A stretch of 64,000 bases of DNA from JAIVGV01 sp031425275 (GCA_031425275.1 JANPJA010000091.1:89527-153526); one strand, 5' to 3'. Shown: positions 44,265-52,794, counted from the stretch's first letter. Numbers and translations: made by a program. The notes: generated by a model from the letters alone, not told the origin.

Positions 44265-44840
44265 GTGAGCACTTCCTCTCAGCACGCAGTAACCCGGCTC
44301 CTCATCCGACTCACGGAAGGCGACAACGCGGCGCTCGACGCGCTGCTGCCGGCCGTCTATGACGAGCTGCGCCGGCTGGCCGCCAACTACCTGCGGCGCG
44401 AGCGCGTGGGGCACACGCTGCAACCCACCGCGCTCGTCCACGAAGCTTACATCCGTTTGGTCGATCAGACCCGCGTCGAGTGGCAGAACCGCGCCCACTT
44501 CTTCGGCGTGGCCGCGCAGATGATGCGGCGCATCCTCGTCGATCACGCGCGCGGGCAACAGGCCGAGAAGCGCGGCGGCGACGTGCAGAAAATCTCCCTC
44601 GACGAGAACATCGACGTGTCGGCCCTGCGCGCCTCCGAACTCGTCGCGCTCGACGAGGCGCTCGAACGGCTCGCCGAGATCGACCCGCAGAAGAGCCGTC
44701 TGGTCGAACTGCGTTTCTTCGGCGGCCTCTCGGTCGAGGAGACGGCCGAGGTGATGGGCGTCAGCGCGCCCACCGTCAAACGCCACTGGCGACTCGCCAA
44801 GGCGTGGCTCTACGGAGAGGTCAAACCCAGTGAATCGTGA
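44265..44840 (+). CDS. ECF-type RNA polymerase sigma factor (TIGR02999-like)
   Basis: 191 aa from the GTG at 44265 (VSTSSQHAVTRLL); a TTG 16 codons upstream is open but less likely. Region 2 spans about 15-90 (LPAVYDELRRLAANYLRRER, LQPTALVHEAYIRLVDQ, RAHFFGVAAQMMRRILVDHAR in pieces) and region 4 about 120-180 (SRLVELRFFGGLSVEETAEV, SAPTVKRHWRLAKAWLYGE). The TALVHEAYIRL and HFFGVAAQMMRRILVD motifs mark the group of ECF factors coupled to Ser/Thr kinases in Acidobacteria and Planctomycetes. No anti-sigma gene is present; the next gene is a kinase with which it is probably cotranscribed. Confidence 0.9.
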   Translation: MSTSSQHAVTRLLIRLTEGDNAALDALLPAVYDELRRLAANYLRRERVGHTLQPTALVHEAYIRLVDQTRVEWQNRAHFFGVAAQMMRRILVDHARGQQAEKRGGDVQKISLDENIDVSALRASELVALDEALERLAEIDPQKSRLVELRFFGGLSVEETAEVMGVSAPTVKRHWRLAKAWLYGEVKPSES

Positions 44841-44970
44841 ACCGTAAATCGTGAACCGTAAATAGGCGCAACGGCCGTCTCCCTTGAGGTCAGACGCGCA
44901 AGACGAAGGTTTACCCCGCAGCACGACAACCTCTCAACTTCGATTCACGATTTACGCTTTACCGTTCACG
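44831..44970. repeat. Heptamer palindrome (family F, CGTGAAC/CGTAAAT) between sigma factor and kinase
   Basis: Left arm: alternating heptamers CGTGAAC, CGTAAAT, CGTGAAC, CGTAAAT (44836-44863). Right arm (44941-44970): TTCACGA, TTTACGC, TTTACCG, TTCACGG. The core is about 77 bp. The right arm ends 8 nt before the kinase ATG, and the left arm overlaps the last codons of the sigma factor, so the stem would form in the shared mRNA and may influence kinase translation. Confidence 0.85.
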
Positions 44971-44978
44971 GCGTTTCT

Positions 44979-47900
44979 ATGTCCCCCGAACGCTGGAAGC
45001 AGATCGAGGAAGTTTTTCAGGCGGCGCTCGACCTCCCGGCGGCCGAGCGGCCGAACTTTGTCGCGGGGGCGGCCGGGGGCGACGACGAGTTGCGCCGGCA
45101 GGTCGAGGCCCTCGTCGCGCAGCACGACGAGGCGGGCGACTTCATCGAGCACCCGGCCGTCGCCATCTCCGGCCTCGTCCCGGCGGGCGGCGACCCGCTC
45201 GCGACGAACCCCTCGGCGGCCGACGGCATCTTCGCCCCCAACCCCGTCATCGGCCAGCGCCTCGGCTCCTACCGCGTCATCGGCGAGTTGGGCCGCGGCG
45301 GCATGGGCGCGGTCTATCTGGCCGAACGCGCCGACAGCGCCTTCCGCCTGCGCGCCGCCGTCAAACTGATCAAGCGCGGGATGGACACCGACTTCATCCT
45401 CCGCCGCTTCCGCAACGAGCGGCAGATTCTCGCCTCGCTCGACCACCCGAACATCGCGCGCCTGCTCGACGGCGGCACGACCGACGACGGCCTGCCCTAC
45501 TTCGTCATGGAGTACATCGACGGGCTGCCGCTCTACGAGTATTGCGACACGCGCCGCCTGAACGTGGACGAGCGGCTGCGGCTCTTCGCGCGCGTCTGCG
45601 CCGCCGTCCACTACGCGCACCAGCATCTCGTCATCCACCGCGACATCAAGCCGTCGAACATCCTCATCACCGCCGGCGGGGAGGCGAAACTTTTAGACTT
45701 CGGGATCGCCAAACTGCTCAACCCCGATCTGGCCGACAACACGCTCGACCCGACGGCCACCGCCATGAGGCTGATGACGCCGGAGTACGCAAGCCCGGAA
45801 CAGGTGCAGGGCCAGCCCGTCACGCCGACCACGGACGTTTACTCTCTGGGCGTGCTGCTCTACGAGTTGTTGACGGGCCACCGGCCGTACGGGTTGCGCA
45901 GCCGCGCGCCGCACGACGTGGCCCGCGTCATCTGCGAGGAGGAGCCGCCGCACCCCTCCTCAGTCGTCGCGAGCCGCGAAGACTTGATCGTCGCGCGCGA
46001 CACGGGCGACCTCGACGCCGCACTGAACAAGATTCTCGCGAGCCGCGGCGCGACCGTCGAAGACTTGCGGCGCGAGCTGGCGGGCGACCTCGACAACATC
46101 ATCTTGAAGGCCCTGCGCAAAGACCCTTCGGCGCGCTACCAGTCGGCCGACGAGCTGCGCGAAGACATCGAGCGGCGGCTCGCGGGCCGGCCCGTCTCGG
46201 CCCCGCCCGCCTTCGCCGGACTCCGATCCGCACACCGTTCGGAGCCGCCCGCCGACGCGGACGAGAAGTCGCTCGCCGTCCTCCCGCTCAAACAACTCGA
46301 TCCCCGTCAGGACGGCGACACGGGCGAAGACTACCTCGGCGTCGGACTCGCCGACGCGCTCATCACGCGGCTCGGGAGCCTGAGACGTTTCTCGCTCCGG
46401 CCGACGAGTTCGGTGCTGCGTTTCGGCGGCCCCGAAGTCGATCCGCTCGCGGCGGGGCGCGAGCTCGGCGTCGCCTTCGTCCTCGACGGCCGCATCCACC
46501 GCGTCGGCCAGTCGATCCGCATCACCATGCAGCTCCTCGAAGTGCGCTCCGGCTCGGCGGTGTGGGCCGGCAAGTTCGACGAGAAGTTCACGGACGTGCT
46601 CCAACTCGAAGACGACATCTCGGCGCAGGTCGCAGAGGCCCTGCTGCCGGAGCTGACCGGCGGCGAACGCCTCCGCCTCGCCAAGCGCGGGACGGAGAGC
46701 GTCGAGGCGCACGCGGCCTACCTGCGCGGCCGCTACCACTGGAATACTTTCAGCGAGGAAGGACTCGCGCGCGCCCTCACGCACTTCCACGAGGCCGTCG
46801 CCATCGACCCGAACTACGCGCTCCCCCATGCCGGCATCGCCGACTACTTCAACTGGCTCGGCGTCTATTGCGTGCTGCCCTTCGCCGAGACTTCGGCCGC
46901 CGCGAAGGACGCCGCGCTCAGGGCGGTCGAACTCGACCCCGCGCTCGCCGAAGGCTACGCCGCCCTCGGCTTCGCCACGCTGACGCGCGACTTCGACTGG
47001 GAGGGCGGCGAGGCCAACTGCCGCCGCGCCGTCGAGCTTAACCCGCACTATGTCACCGCCTACGTCTGGCACGGCTACCAATTGATGATGGAGGGGCGCA
47101 TCGAAGAGGCGTTCGCGTCGGCGCGCGCGGCCACGCGGCTCGACCCGCTCTCGCCGATGACGCTCCACATGCTGACGTGGTGCAACTACAACGCGCGCCG
47201 CTACCCGGAGGCGCTCGCCTGCGCGCGCCGCCTCCTCTCGGTGGAGCCGCGCCACGCCATCGCGCGCATCTTCCTCAGCCACGCCTACTCGATGATGGGC
47301 GAGCACGACGACGCGCTGCGCGAGGGCCGCCGCGGGGTCGAGCAGTTCGCGCGCGCGCCTTACAGTTTGCAGTGGCTCGCGATGGGCCACGCGGCGGCGG
47401 GCGAGCCGGAAGAGGCGCGCGCCCTGCTTGACGAGATCGACGCGGCCGCCGCCACGCGCTACGTCTCGCCCTACCTCTGCGCGCTCGTCCACGCCCGGCT
47501 CGGCGATCGCGACGCGGCCCTCTCTCTGCTCGAAGAAGCCTACGCGATCCGCGATGCGTGGATCGTCTGGATGAGCACCGAGCCGCAACTCGACACGTTG
47601 CGCGAAGAGCCGCGCTTCCGCGAGCTGCTGCGCCTGACGAATAACCCCATGTTCGCCCCGCGACTCGATGCGGCCCCCGCGCCCGCTGGGCCGTCGGCGC
47701 GGGACACGTCTCCCTCGACGCGCGACACCGACGGCGGCGGCGGCGGCGAAGCGCGCGTGCGCGGGGCGGCCCCAGACACCACGCGCGTCGCGCCGCCCGC
47801 CGCGCCGCCCCAGCGGCAGACGACCGACGAGCAGGCGCAGCAGTTCTACGTGGCGGGGCGCTACTACGCGACCCGCCGCACGGCCGAAGGTTTGCGCAAG

Positions 47901-48785
47901 GCCATCGAGCGTTTGGAGCAGGCGGTCGGGCGCGATCCCAAATTCGCCCTCGCCCACGCGGAGCTGGCCGACTGTTACGCGCTCTTGAATTGGTACGTCG
48001 AGCCGCCGCCCTCGGACGCGTGGGAGTGCGCCAAGCGCGCCGCGCAAAACGCCGTCCGGTCGGACGACAATCTCCCGGAGGCCCACGCCTCGCTCGGCTT
48101 CGTCAACATGCACTTCGACCGCGACTTCGCGCGGGCCGAGACGGAATTGCGTCGCGCCGTCGAGTTGCAACCGGAGAACGCCGTCGCGCGCCGCTGGCAC
48201 GCCTTCAACCTCTCGGCCATGGGCCGCCACGAGGAGGCCGTCACCGAGATCAAACGCGCGCAAGGGTTAAGCCCCCGCTCGCCCGTGATGGCGACGGCGG
48301 TCGCCAACGTCCTCTTCCTCGCCCGCCGCTTCGACGAGGCCGTCGAGCAGTGCCTGCGCGCCCTCGAACTCGACGCGGGCGCGGTCGCCGCCTACGTCGT
48401 CCTGCGCTGGGCCTACGAGCGCAAGGGGATGCGCGACGAAGCCCTCGCCGCCTTCGAGCAGGAGCGTGTGTTCGCGGGCGACACGCCGACGACGCGGGCC
48501 AAGCACGCGCACGTTTTGGCGGCCACGGGCAACGTCGAAGAGGCGCGGCGCGCGCTCGCCGAACTCGTGGGGCGGCGCGAGCAGGAGTGGGTCACGGCCT
48601 ACGAGATCGCCGTCGTCCACTCGCTCATCGGCGACACGGATGAGTCGCTGCGCTGGCTCGCCGAGTCGGCCCGCGAGCGCGCCGTCGGCTTCACCTTCGT
48701 CCGCGTCGATCCACACCTCGACGCCGTCCGCGCCGACCCCCGCTTCGCCGAACTCCTCCGCACCAACGGCGTGAAGAGCTATTAG
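44979..48785 (+). CDS. Serine/threonine protein kinase with TolB-like domain and two TPR blocks
   Basis: 1268 aa. Kinase domain about 90-395: glycine loop GELGRGGMGAVY, Lys129 in AAVKLIKRG, catalytic Asp222 in IHRDIKPSN, Asp240 in DFGIAKL, and TPEYASPEQVQG. No transmembrane helix follows; instead residues 425-560 (SLAVLPLKQ, LGVGLADALITRLG, VLDGRIHRVGQSIRITMQLLE in part) match the TolB-N/FlgO-like sensor seen after CadC or cyclase domains. Then come two TPR stretches, 570-890 and 940-1260, separated by a Pro/Gly/Arg linker and similar to each other (YLRGRYHWNTFSEEGL versus YVAGRYYATRRTAEGL). It likely phosphorylates and recruits partners through the TPRs, with the upstream ECF factor as candidate target. 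Confidence 0.92.
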   Translation: MSPERWKQIEEVFQAALDLPAAERPNFVAGAAGGDDELRRQVEALVAQHDEAGDFIEHPAVAISGLVPAGGDPLATNPSAADGIFAPNPVIGQRLGSYRVIGELGRGGMGAVYLAERADSAFRLRAAVKLIKRGMDTDFILRRFRNERQILASLDHPNIARLLDGGTTDDGLPYFVMEYIDGLPLYEYCDTRRLNVDERLRLFARVCAAVHYAHQHLVIHRDIKPSNILITAGGEAKLLDFGIAKLLNPDLADNTLDPTATAMRLMTPEYASPEQVQGQPVTPTTDVYSLGVLLYELLTGHRPYGLRSRAPHDVARVICEEEPPHPSSVVASREDLIVARDTGDLDAALNKILASRGATVEDLRRELAGDLDNIILKALRKDPSARYQSADELREDIERRLAGRPVSAPPAFAGLRSAHRSEPPADADEKSLAVLPLKQLDPRQDGDTGEDYLGVGLADALITRLGSLRRFSLRPTSSVLRFGGPEVDPLAAGRELGVAFVLDGRIHRVGQSIRITMQLLEVRSGSAVWAGKFDEKFTDVLQLEDDISAQVAEALLPELTGGERLRLAKRGTESVEAHAAYLRGRYHWNTFSEEGLARALTHFHEAVAIDPNYALPHAGIADYFNWLGVYCVLPFAETSAAAKDAALRAVELDPALAEGYAALGFATLTRDFDWEGGEANCRRAVELNPHYVTAYVWHGYQLMMEGRIEEAFASARAATRLDPLSPMTLHMLTWCNYNARRYPEALACARRLLSVEPRHAIARIFLSHAYSMMGEHDDALREGRRGVEQFARAPYSLQWLAMGHAAAGEPEEARALLDEIDAAAATRYVSPYLCALVHARLGDRDAALSLLEEAYAIRDAWIVWMSTEPQLDTLREEPRFRELLRLTNNPMFAPRLDAAPAPAGPSARDTSPSTRDTDGGGGGEARVRGAAPDTTRVAPPAAPPQRQTTDEQAQQFYVAGRYYATRRTAEGLRKAIERLEQAVGRDPKFALAHAELADCYALLNWYVEPPPSDAWECAKRAAQNAVRSDDNLPEAHASLGFVNMHFDRDFARAETELRRAVELQPENAVARRWHAFNLSAMGRHEEAVTEIKRAQGLSPRSPVMATAVANVLFLARRFDEAVEQCLRALELDAGAVAAYVVLRWAYERKGMRDEALAAFEQERVFAGDTPTTRAKHAHVLAATGNVEEARRALAELVGRREQEWVTAYEIAVVHSLIGDTDESLRWLAESARERAVGFTFVRVDPHLDAVRADPRFAELLRTNGVKSY

Positions 48786-48917
48786 CCGTTAGCTGTTAGC
48801 CGTTAGCCAATCAGTTAACGACAACTTGAAATCGTAAGGCCGGGGACAGTCGAATTGCGCCTGCCCCCGGCCTTTTTTTATTCTTAGCTAACAGCTAACA
48901 GCTAATCGCTAACGGCT
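48783..48917. repeat. Heptamer palindrome (family C, TTAGCTG) carrying a terminator core
   Basis: Left arm TTAGCCG, TTAGCTG, TTAGCCG, TTAGCCA (48783-48810). The right arm (48884-48917), as reverse complement, reads TTAGCGA, TTAGCTG, TTAGCTG, TTAGCTA. The core contains the intrinsic terminator of the kinase gene. The left arm starts within the kinase stop codon. Confidence 0.9.
48836..48879 (+). terminator. Intrinsic terminator of the kinase gene
   Basis: AAGGCCGGGGACAG pairs with CTGCCCCCGGCCTT (one mismatch, 11-nt loop), followed by seven T residues in total. It lies inside the family C palindrome, 50 bp past the kinase stop. Confidence 0.88.
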
Positions 48918-48919
48918 CA

Positions 48920-49171
48920 TCATGCTGCCCGCGCCACCGACGCCCCGAAGGCGACCGCCTCGCCCCGCCGCCCTTGTGCCTCCGCCGCCGCGCCCGACTC
49001 CCTCTCACGCGACGCGCGCGCCCGCTCGCGCAGAGCCATCCTGTACTCGACGCGCTCGAACACCGCCTCGACCGCGCGCGACAGCGAGTGTGCGAACATG
49101 TCCGACACGAGCGCCAGCGCGAACGCCGCCGCCGGGAGCGCGATGATGATGATTGCCAGCCAGATGAACAT
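48920..49171 (-). CDS. Small single-span membrane protein
   Basis: 83 aa from the ATG at 49171, preceded by AGAGGTGG. Residues 2-25 are strongly hydrophobic (MFIWLAIIIIALPAAAFALA), followed by an amphipathic, Arg/Glu-rich helix (RAVEAVFERVEYRMALRERARAS) likely to form a coiled coil in the cytoplasm. It converges with the kinase gene across the family C palindrome. No family recognised. Codon use in the first 60 codons fits a real gene; the C-terminal Ala/Gly/Arg tail is less certain. Confidence 0.6.
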   Translation of the reverse strand: MFIWLAIIIIALPAAAFALALVSDMFAHSLSRAVEAVFERVEYRMALRERARASRERESGAAAEAQGRRGEAVAFGASVARAA

Positions 49172-49238
49172 TCCGCCACCTCTTCCGACCACCGTTATAA
49201 AGTTGGCTCCAATTAGCCTCACCCTCTAACGCGGAAGC

Positions 49239-49273
49239 GGGGTCGGAAAAGTATCAACTACTCTTCCGACCCC
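49239..49273. promoter_or_regulatory. Hairpin between the O-methyltransferase and small membrane protein genes
   Basis: GGGGTCGGAA (49240-49249) pairs with TTCCGACCCC (49264-49273), loop 14 nt. It lies past the methyltransferase stop and 68 bp before the small membrane protein start, both minus strand. Without a T-run, a terminator role is only possible. Confidence 0.4.
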
Positions 49274-49355
49274 CGCCTACTTTAGCGCGGCGCGTGCCCT
49301 CGTCCGCCGCGCGCGCGCCGCACGGGTCGCACGTCTCCGCGCGCTTGTCCCGGTT

Positions 49356-50456
49356 TCAGTTGCCGGCCGGCTCGTCCTTCACGGCCTCGACGACGCTCAG
49401 CGGCGAGCGCGTGGGGACGACGCGGGTGAGGCGGAAGCCGGCGCGCGAGAGCAGGGCGCGGTATTCGGCCTCGGTGCGCTCGCGGCCGCCCGTGAAGAGG
49501 AGCATTTCGAGATCGAGCAGCTTGCCGAAGTGCGGGGCGTTGCCCTCGGCGATGACGGTCTCGACGAGGAGGAGGCGCGCGCCGTCGGGCATCGCGCGGC
49601 GGCAGTTGGCGAGGATGGCGAGGGCGTGCTCGTCGTCCCAGTCGTGGATGATGTACTTCATCAGGTAGGCGTCCGCGCCCGTCGGGACTTCCCGGAAGAA
49701 GTCGCCCGTCGCGAGTTCGACGCGGTCGGCGACGCCCTCGGCCGCGAGGTGCTCAGTCGCGCCCGCGATGACCTGCGGCTGGTCGAAGAGGAGGCCGCGC
49801 ATGGCGGGGTTGGCGCGCAGGATGCCGGCGAGCAGCGTGCCATGGCCACCCGCGATGTCGGCGAGAGTCTTGACGCCGGAGAAGTCGTAAGCCTCGGCGA
49901 CGGCGGCGGCGGCCGTGTGCGACAGACTCGTCATGGCGCGGTCGAAGACGCGCGCGGCCTCTTGATTCGCCGCGAAGTAGGGGAAAATGTCCGAGCCGTG
50001 GACGCTCGCGAAAGCCGTCTCGCCGGTGCGCACGCTCTCGTAGGCCGACCCCCAGACCCGCCAGTGCCACTCCTCGCCGAACATGACGGCCGTGTCGCGT
50101 AAAGACCCGGCCGCGTCGCGGCGGAGCAGTTGGGCCGTGGCGTTCAGCTCGAACTTGCCGTCGGCGCGCTCGGAGAAGACGCCGACCGAGGCGAGCGCGC
50201 GCAGCATCCGGTAGAGCGAGCCGGCGTGCGCGCCCGTCGCGGCCGATAGTTCCGAGGGGTCGCGCGCCGCTTCCGCCAGCAAATCGGCGACGCCCAGCCG
50301 CGCGGCCACGTAGAGGGCCTGCGAGACGAAGCTCCCGGCGATCATTTTCATTAGCACCTCTTCGGGCTGCGCCGTTCTCCGAGTCTCCCCGCTCTCCCGC
50401 TGCCGCCCGCCCGGCGCGGCCTCGCCGTCGCGCTCGATGATGATTGAAGTTGACAT
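49356..50456 (-). CDS. SAM-dependent O-methyltransferase (hydroxyindole/acetylserotonin OMT type)
   Basis: 366 aa. Residues 35-125 form the plant-type dimerisation/winged-helix domain (FVSQALYVAARLGVADLLAE, SLYRMLRALASVGVFSE). The methyltransferase domain has the SAM-binding LADIAGGHGTLL near 205, FDQPQVI, ATGDFFREVPTGADAYLMK and the catalytic-region IIHDWDDE, whose His is the usual base. Such enzymes methylate hydroxyl groups of small aromatic or polyketide molecules; the substrate is unknown and no biosynthetic cluster surrounds it. GGGGAGGGG lies 6 nt before the ATG. The first 30 residues, rich in Glu, Arg and Gly, are outside the family core. Confidence 0.9.
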   Translation of the reverse strand: MSTSIIIERDGEAAPGGRQRESGETRRTAQPEEVLMKMIAGSFVSQALYVAARLGVADLLAEAARDPSELSAATGAHAGSLYRMLRALASVGVFSERADGKFELNATAQLLRRDAAGSLRDTAVMFGEEWHWRVWGSAYESVRTGETAFASVHGSDIFPYFAANQEAARVFDRAMTSLSHTAAAAVAEAYDFSGVKTLADIAGGHGTLLAGILRANPAMRGLLFDQPQVIAGATEHLAAEGVADRVELATGDFFREVPTGADAYLMKYIIHDWDDEHALAILANCRRAMPDGARLLLVETVIAEGNAPHFGKLLDLEMLLFTGGRERTEAEYRALLSRAGFRLTRVVPTRSPLSVVEAVKDEPAGN

Positions 50457-50520
50457 GATTTGCCCCTCCCCTTCCTGACCACAAATATTTTACCGGGCGA
50501 CCATTCCCGCCCCCGTTGAC

Positions 50521-50623
50521 TAACGCGCGGAACCCCGCGCGAATGGGATCACCGGCGGGGCGGGCGGGCCGCGAAAAATATTTTTCCGCCGGGTGATCCC
50601 TTTCGCCGCGCGGCCGCGCGTTA
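50521..50623. repeat. Long imperfect palindrome upstream of a small membrane ORF
   Basis: Outer arms TAACGCGCGG (50521-50530) and CCGCGCGTTA (50614-50623), inner arms GGGATCACC-GGCGG and CCGCC-GGGTGATCCC (50545-50600), and an A/T-rich centre AAAAATATTTTT. The whole 103 bp can fold into one interrupted stem. No heptamer periodicity is seen, so it is kept apart from the other repeats. Confidence 0.7.
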
Positions 50624-50730
50624 CAGGTTGAGACAACATAACGGCCCTCGCCGCCGATGACAGGCACGGCGACGGTCGGGCACCAAGCGGCACGAACCAA
50701 ACGACCGCCGCGAGAAAGAGAGGCGACCCC

Positions 50731-50856
50731 ATGACACGCACCGAAAACACTTCTTACAACGTCCCCCGCATCTGGTACGCGGCCGTCGCATCCGCCGCCT
50801 TCATCGGCGCGCTGATCGGCCTGACCGAAGGCGCGGCCGGCCTCCTCCTGCGCTAA
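50731..50856 (+). CDS. 41-aa single-span membrane peptide
   Basis: ATG with GAGAGG 6-11 nt upstream and a TAA at 50854. The peptide begins MTRTENTSYNVPRIW and has one hydrophobic helix (YAAVASAAFIGALIGLTEGA) ending LLLR. Third codon positions are G/C-rich as in known genes. It has a private terminator-like hairpin 110 bp downstream. No family recognised; a structural or regulatory membrane peptide is possible. Confidence 0.5.
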   Translation: MTRTENTSYNVPRIWYAAVASAAFIGALIGLTEGAAGLLLR

Positions 50857-50966
50857 AGCGCGCCGAAGGCCCGCGCACCCTTTCCCCCCCGGCCACTCGA
50901 ATCGCTCGCGACAGACGAGCGAGCGGGGAAGTAGTCACCGAACTAACGAACCGACGGGCGGGCGTC

Positions 50967-51028
50967 AAAAACGCGCCGGCCGCGACCCCTGTGGGCGTCT
51001 CCCCGCCCGGTCGCGGCCGGCGCGTTTT
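50967..51028. terminator. Strong hairpin, probably a terminator
   Basis: AAAACGCGCCGGCCGCGACC is perfectly complementary to the segment 51009-51028, giving a 20-bp stem with a 22-nt loop. The right arm ends in TTTT followed by GTTTTG. The A and T ends suit termination on both strands. Confidence 0.7.
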
Positions 51029-51162
51029 GTTTTGCGCGACAGGGGCGCGGCGCGACCGTGAGGTGTAGCGGTTGGGCATCGCGTGTGTCCGACAAGCGTT
51101 CAAGTGGGCGCGGCAGCTTCGCGGACGCTCGCCCCGCGCGGGGGCGGCGCGCGACATATTTA

Positions 51163-51185
51163 CCCGTAGTTTAGACACCTACGGG
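51163..51185. promoter_or_regulatory. Candidate enhancer palindrome for the sigma54-type promoter
   Basis: CCCGTAG, nine bases, CTACGGG. It is centred about 47 bp upstream of the -24 element and about 70 bp before the expected transcription start, a plausible place for a bacterial enhancer-binding protein dimer. Inference from position and symmetry. Confidence 0.4.
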
Positions 51186-51219
51186 AGCAAGGCCCGCGCC
51201 GGCCGCGGGGTCGCGGCGT

Positions 51220-51235
51220 TGGCACTGTGTTTGCA
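51220..51235 (+). promoter_or_regulatory. Sigma54-type (-24/-12) promoter
   Basis: TGGCAC, five bases, TTGCA matches the RpoN consensus TGGCACG-N4-TTGCW at all but one position, with correct GG-to-GC spacing. It ends 14 bp before the ATG of the metallophosphoesterase gene, so the mRNA would have a leader of only a few bases. Confidence 0.65.
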
Positions 51236-51249
51236 CCTCAGTCCGGCGT

Positions 51250-52794
51250 ATGAAACGCCAATTTATCAGTCGCACCTTTCTCGCGGCCTGCGCGTCGGCC
51301 CTGTGTCTAACCATCGCACAGACGGGGTCGTCCGCCGGGTCAGCTTTCGCGCAACCAACGCAGGCCGCCACGGGTGGGGCGGAGACTGTTAAGACAATCG
51401 AGGCCGCGGCCTTCGAGGGGCGGGTTAAGCATTACTCGACGCTCCGCGAGGGCGTGGAGGCGACCCTCCCGAAGCTCCCGAAGGACGCCACGCCCGAGCA
51501 GATCACGGCGCACAAGGCGACTTTTCAGGAGTTGGTGCGGCAGGCCCGCGCGGGGGCGAAGCAGGGCGACATCTTCACGCCCGAGGCCGCCCAACTGATC
51601 CGCGCCGCGATCCGCGAAGAGTTCAAGGGGCGCGAAAGGAAGGAGTTGCGCGAGGCCGTGTTCGAGGCCGGGACGGAGGGCGTCGCCGTCCGGGTCAACT
51701 ACACCTACCCGGAGAGCAAGGAACTGCTGGAGATGCCGCCCACGCTGCTGCTCCGCCTGCCGCAACTCACCAAGCACGTGCGGTACCGCTTCATCGGGGA
51801 GAATTTGCTACTCGTTGACCGGGAGAACAGTCTCATCGTCGATTACATGACGAACGCGCTGCCGCCCGCGCCGGGCGGCGCGCTCGCCCGGAAGGCGGGG
51901 CACGAGAAGGAAGAGACTGAGCCGCCGGCCGCCGCCGCCGTCCCGCGAGTCGCCGCGAACGCGCCCGCCGCTTCCAGCCTCCGGCTCACGCTGCCGCTCA
52001 AGGCCGACTCGGTCAAGTTCGCCGCCATCGGCGACACCGGCACGGGCACGGCGCAGCAGAAGGAGTTGGCCGACGTGATGGTCAACTACCGCCGCGCCTT
52101 CCCCTACGAGTTCATCCTGATGATGGGCGACAACATGTACGGCAGCGAACGGCCCGAAGACTTCCGCGCCAAGTTCGAGGACATCTACCGGCCGCTCTTA
52201 GACGACCAGATCAAGTTCTACGCCACGCTCGGCAACCACGACGACTCGAACCAGCGGTTCTACGAGAACTTCAACATGAAGGGCGAGGAGTATTACCGCC
52301 TGCGCAAAGGCAACGTCGCCTTCTACTCGCTCAACAGCAACTACATGGACAAGCGGCAGCTCACGTGGATCGAGGAACAGTTGGCGAAGGAAGACGCGGA
52401 GTGGAAAGTCATCTACATGCACCACCCGCCCTACTCTTCGGGGGGCAAGCACGGCTCCTCGACCAAGCTGCGCGAGATAGTCGAGCCGATCTTTCTGAAG
52501 TACGGCGTCAACGTCGTGATGGCCGGCCACGAGCATTTTTACGAGCGCACCAAGCCGCAAAAGGGCATCCAGTACATCATCTCCGGCGCGGGCGGCAAAC
52601 TGCGCGCGGGCGACGTGAAGGACAACTCGCCTCTCACCGCGAAAGCCTACGACAAGGACTTGTCGTTCATGCTCTTCGAGGTGGCCGGCGACCAGATGCA
52701 CTTCCAGGTTATCACGCGCACGGGCGAGACGGTCGATTCGGGCGTCATCACCAACACGCGCAAGCCGGCCGCTGCTCCGGCGGCCGCGAAGTGA
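51250..52794 (+). CDS. Secreted calcineurin-like metallophosphoesterase
   Basis: 514 aa. Signal peptide 1-36 (FLAACASALCLTIAQTGSSA). Residues 40-240 are a helical, family-unassigned region. The metallophosphoesterase domain (255-490) shows AAIGDTGTGT, LMMGDNMYG, TLGNHDDSN, MHHPPYSSG and VVMAGHEHFYER, which supply the Asp, Asn and His ligands for two metal ions, as in purple acid phosphatase-like enzymes. The C-terminus ends in a short beta domain and Ala-rich tail. It may release phosphate from organic esters in the periplasm. No SD is seen; the -24/-12 promoter just upstream suggests RpoN control and an almost leaderless mRNA. Confidence 0.9.
   Translation: MKRQFISRTFLAACASALCLTIAQTGSSAGSAFAQPTQAATGGAETVKTIEAAAFEGRVKHYSTLREGVEATLPKLPKDATPEQITAHKATFQELVRQARAGAKQGDIFTPEAAQLIRAAIREEFKGRERKELREAVFEAGTEGVAVRVNYTYPESKELLEMPPTLLLRLPQLTKHVRYRFIGENLLLVDRENSLIVDYMTNALPPAPGGALARKAGHEKEETEPPAAAAVPRVAANAPAASSLRLTLPLKADSVKFAAIGDTGTGTAQQKELADVMVNYRRAFPYEFILMMGDNMYGSERPEDFRAKFEDIYRPLLDDQIKFYATLGNHDDSNQRFYENFNMKGEEYYRLRKGNVAFYSLNSNYMDKRQLTWIEEQLAKEDAEWKVIYMHHPPYSSGGKHGSSTKLREIVEPIFLKYGVNVVMAGHEHFYERTKPQKGIQYIISGAGGKLRAGDVKDNSPLTAKAYDKDLSFMLFEVAGDQMHFQVITRTGETVDSGVITNTRKPAAAPAAAK

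Larger units (their letters stand above)
50857..51249. other. Spacer of 393 bp: terminator, palindrome and sigma54-type promoter
   Basis: Contains, in order, a 20-bp-stem hairpin (50967-51028), an inverted repeat (51163-51185) and a -24/-12 promoter (51220-51235) before the metallophosphoesterase gene. No coding frame is supported. Confidence 0.6.
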
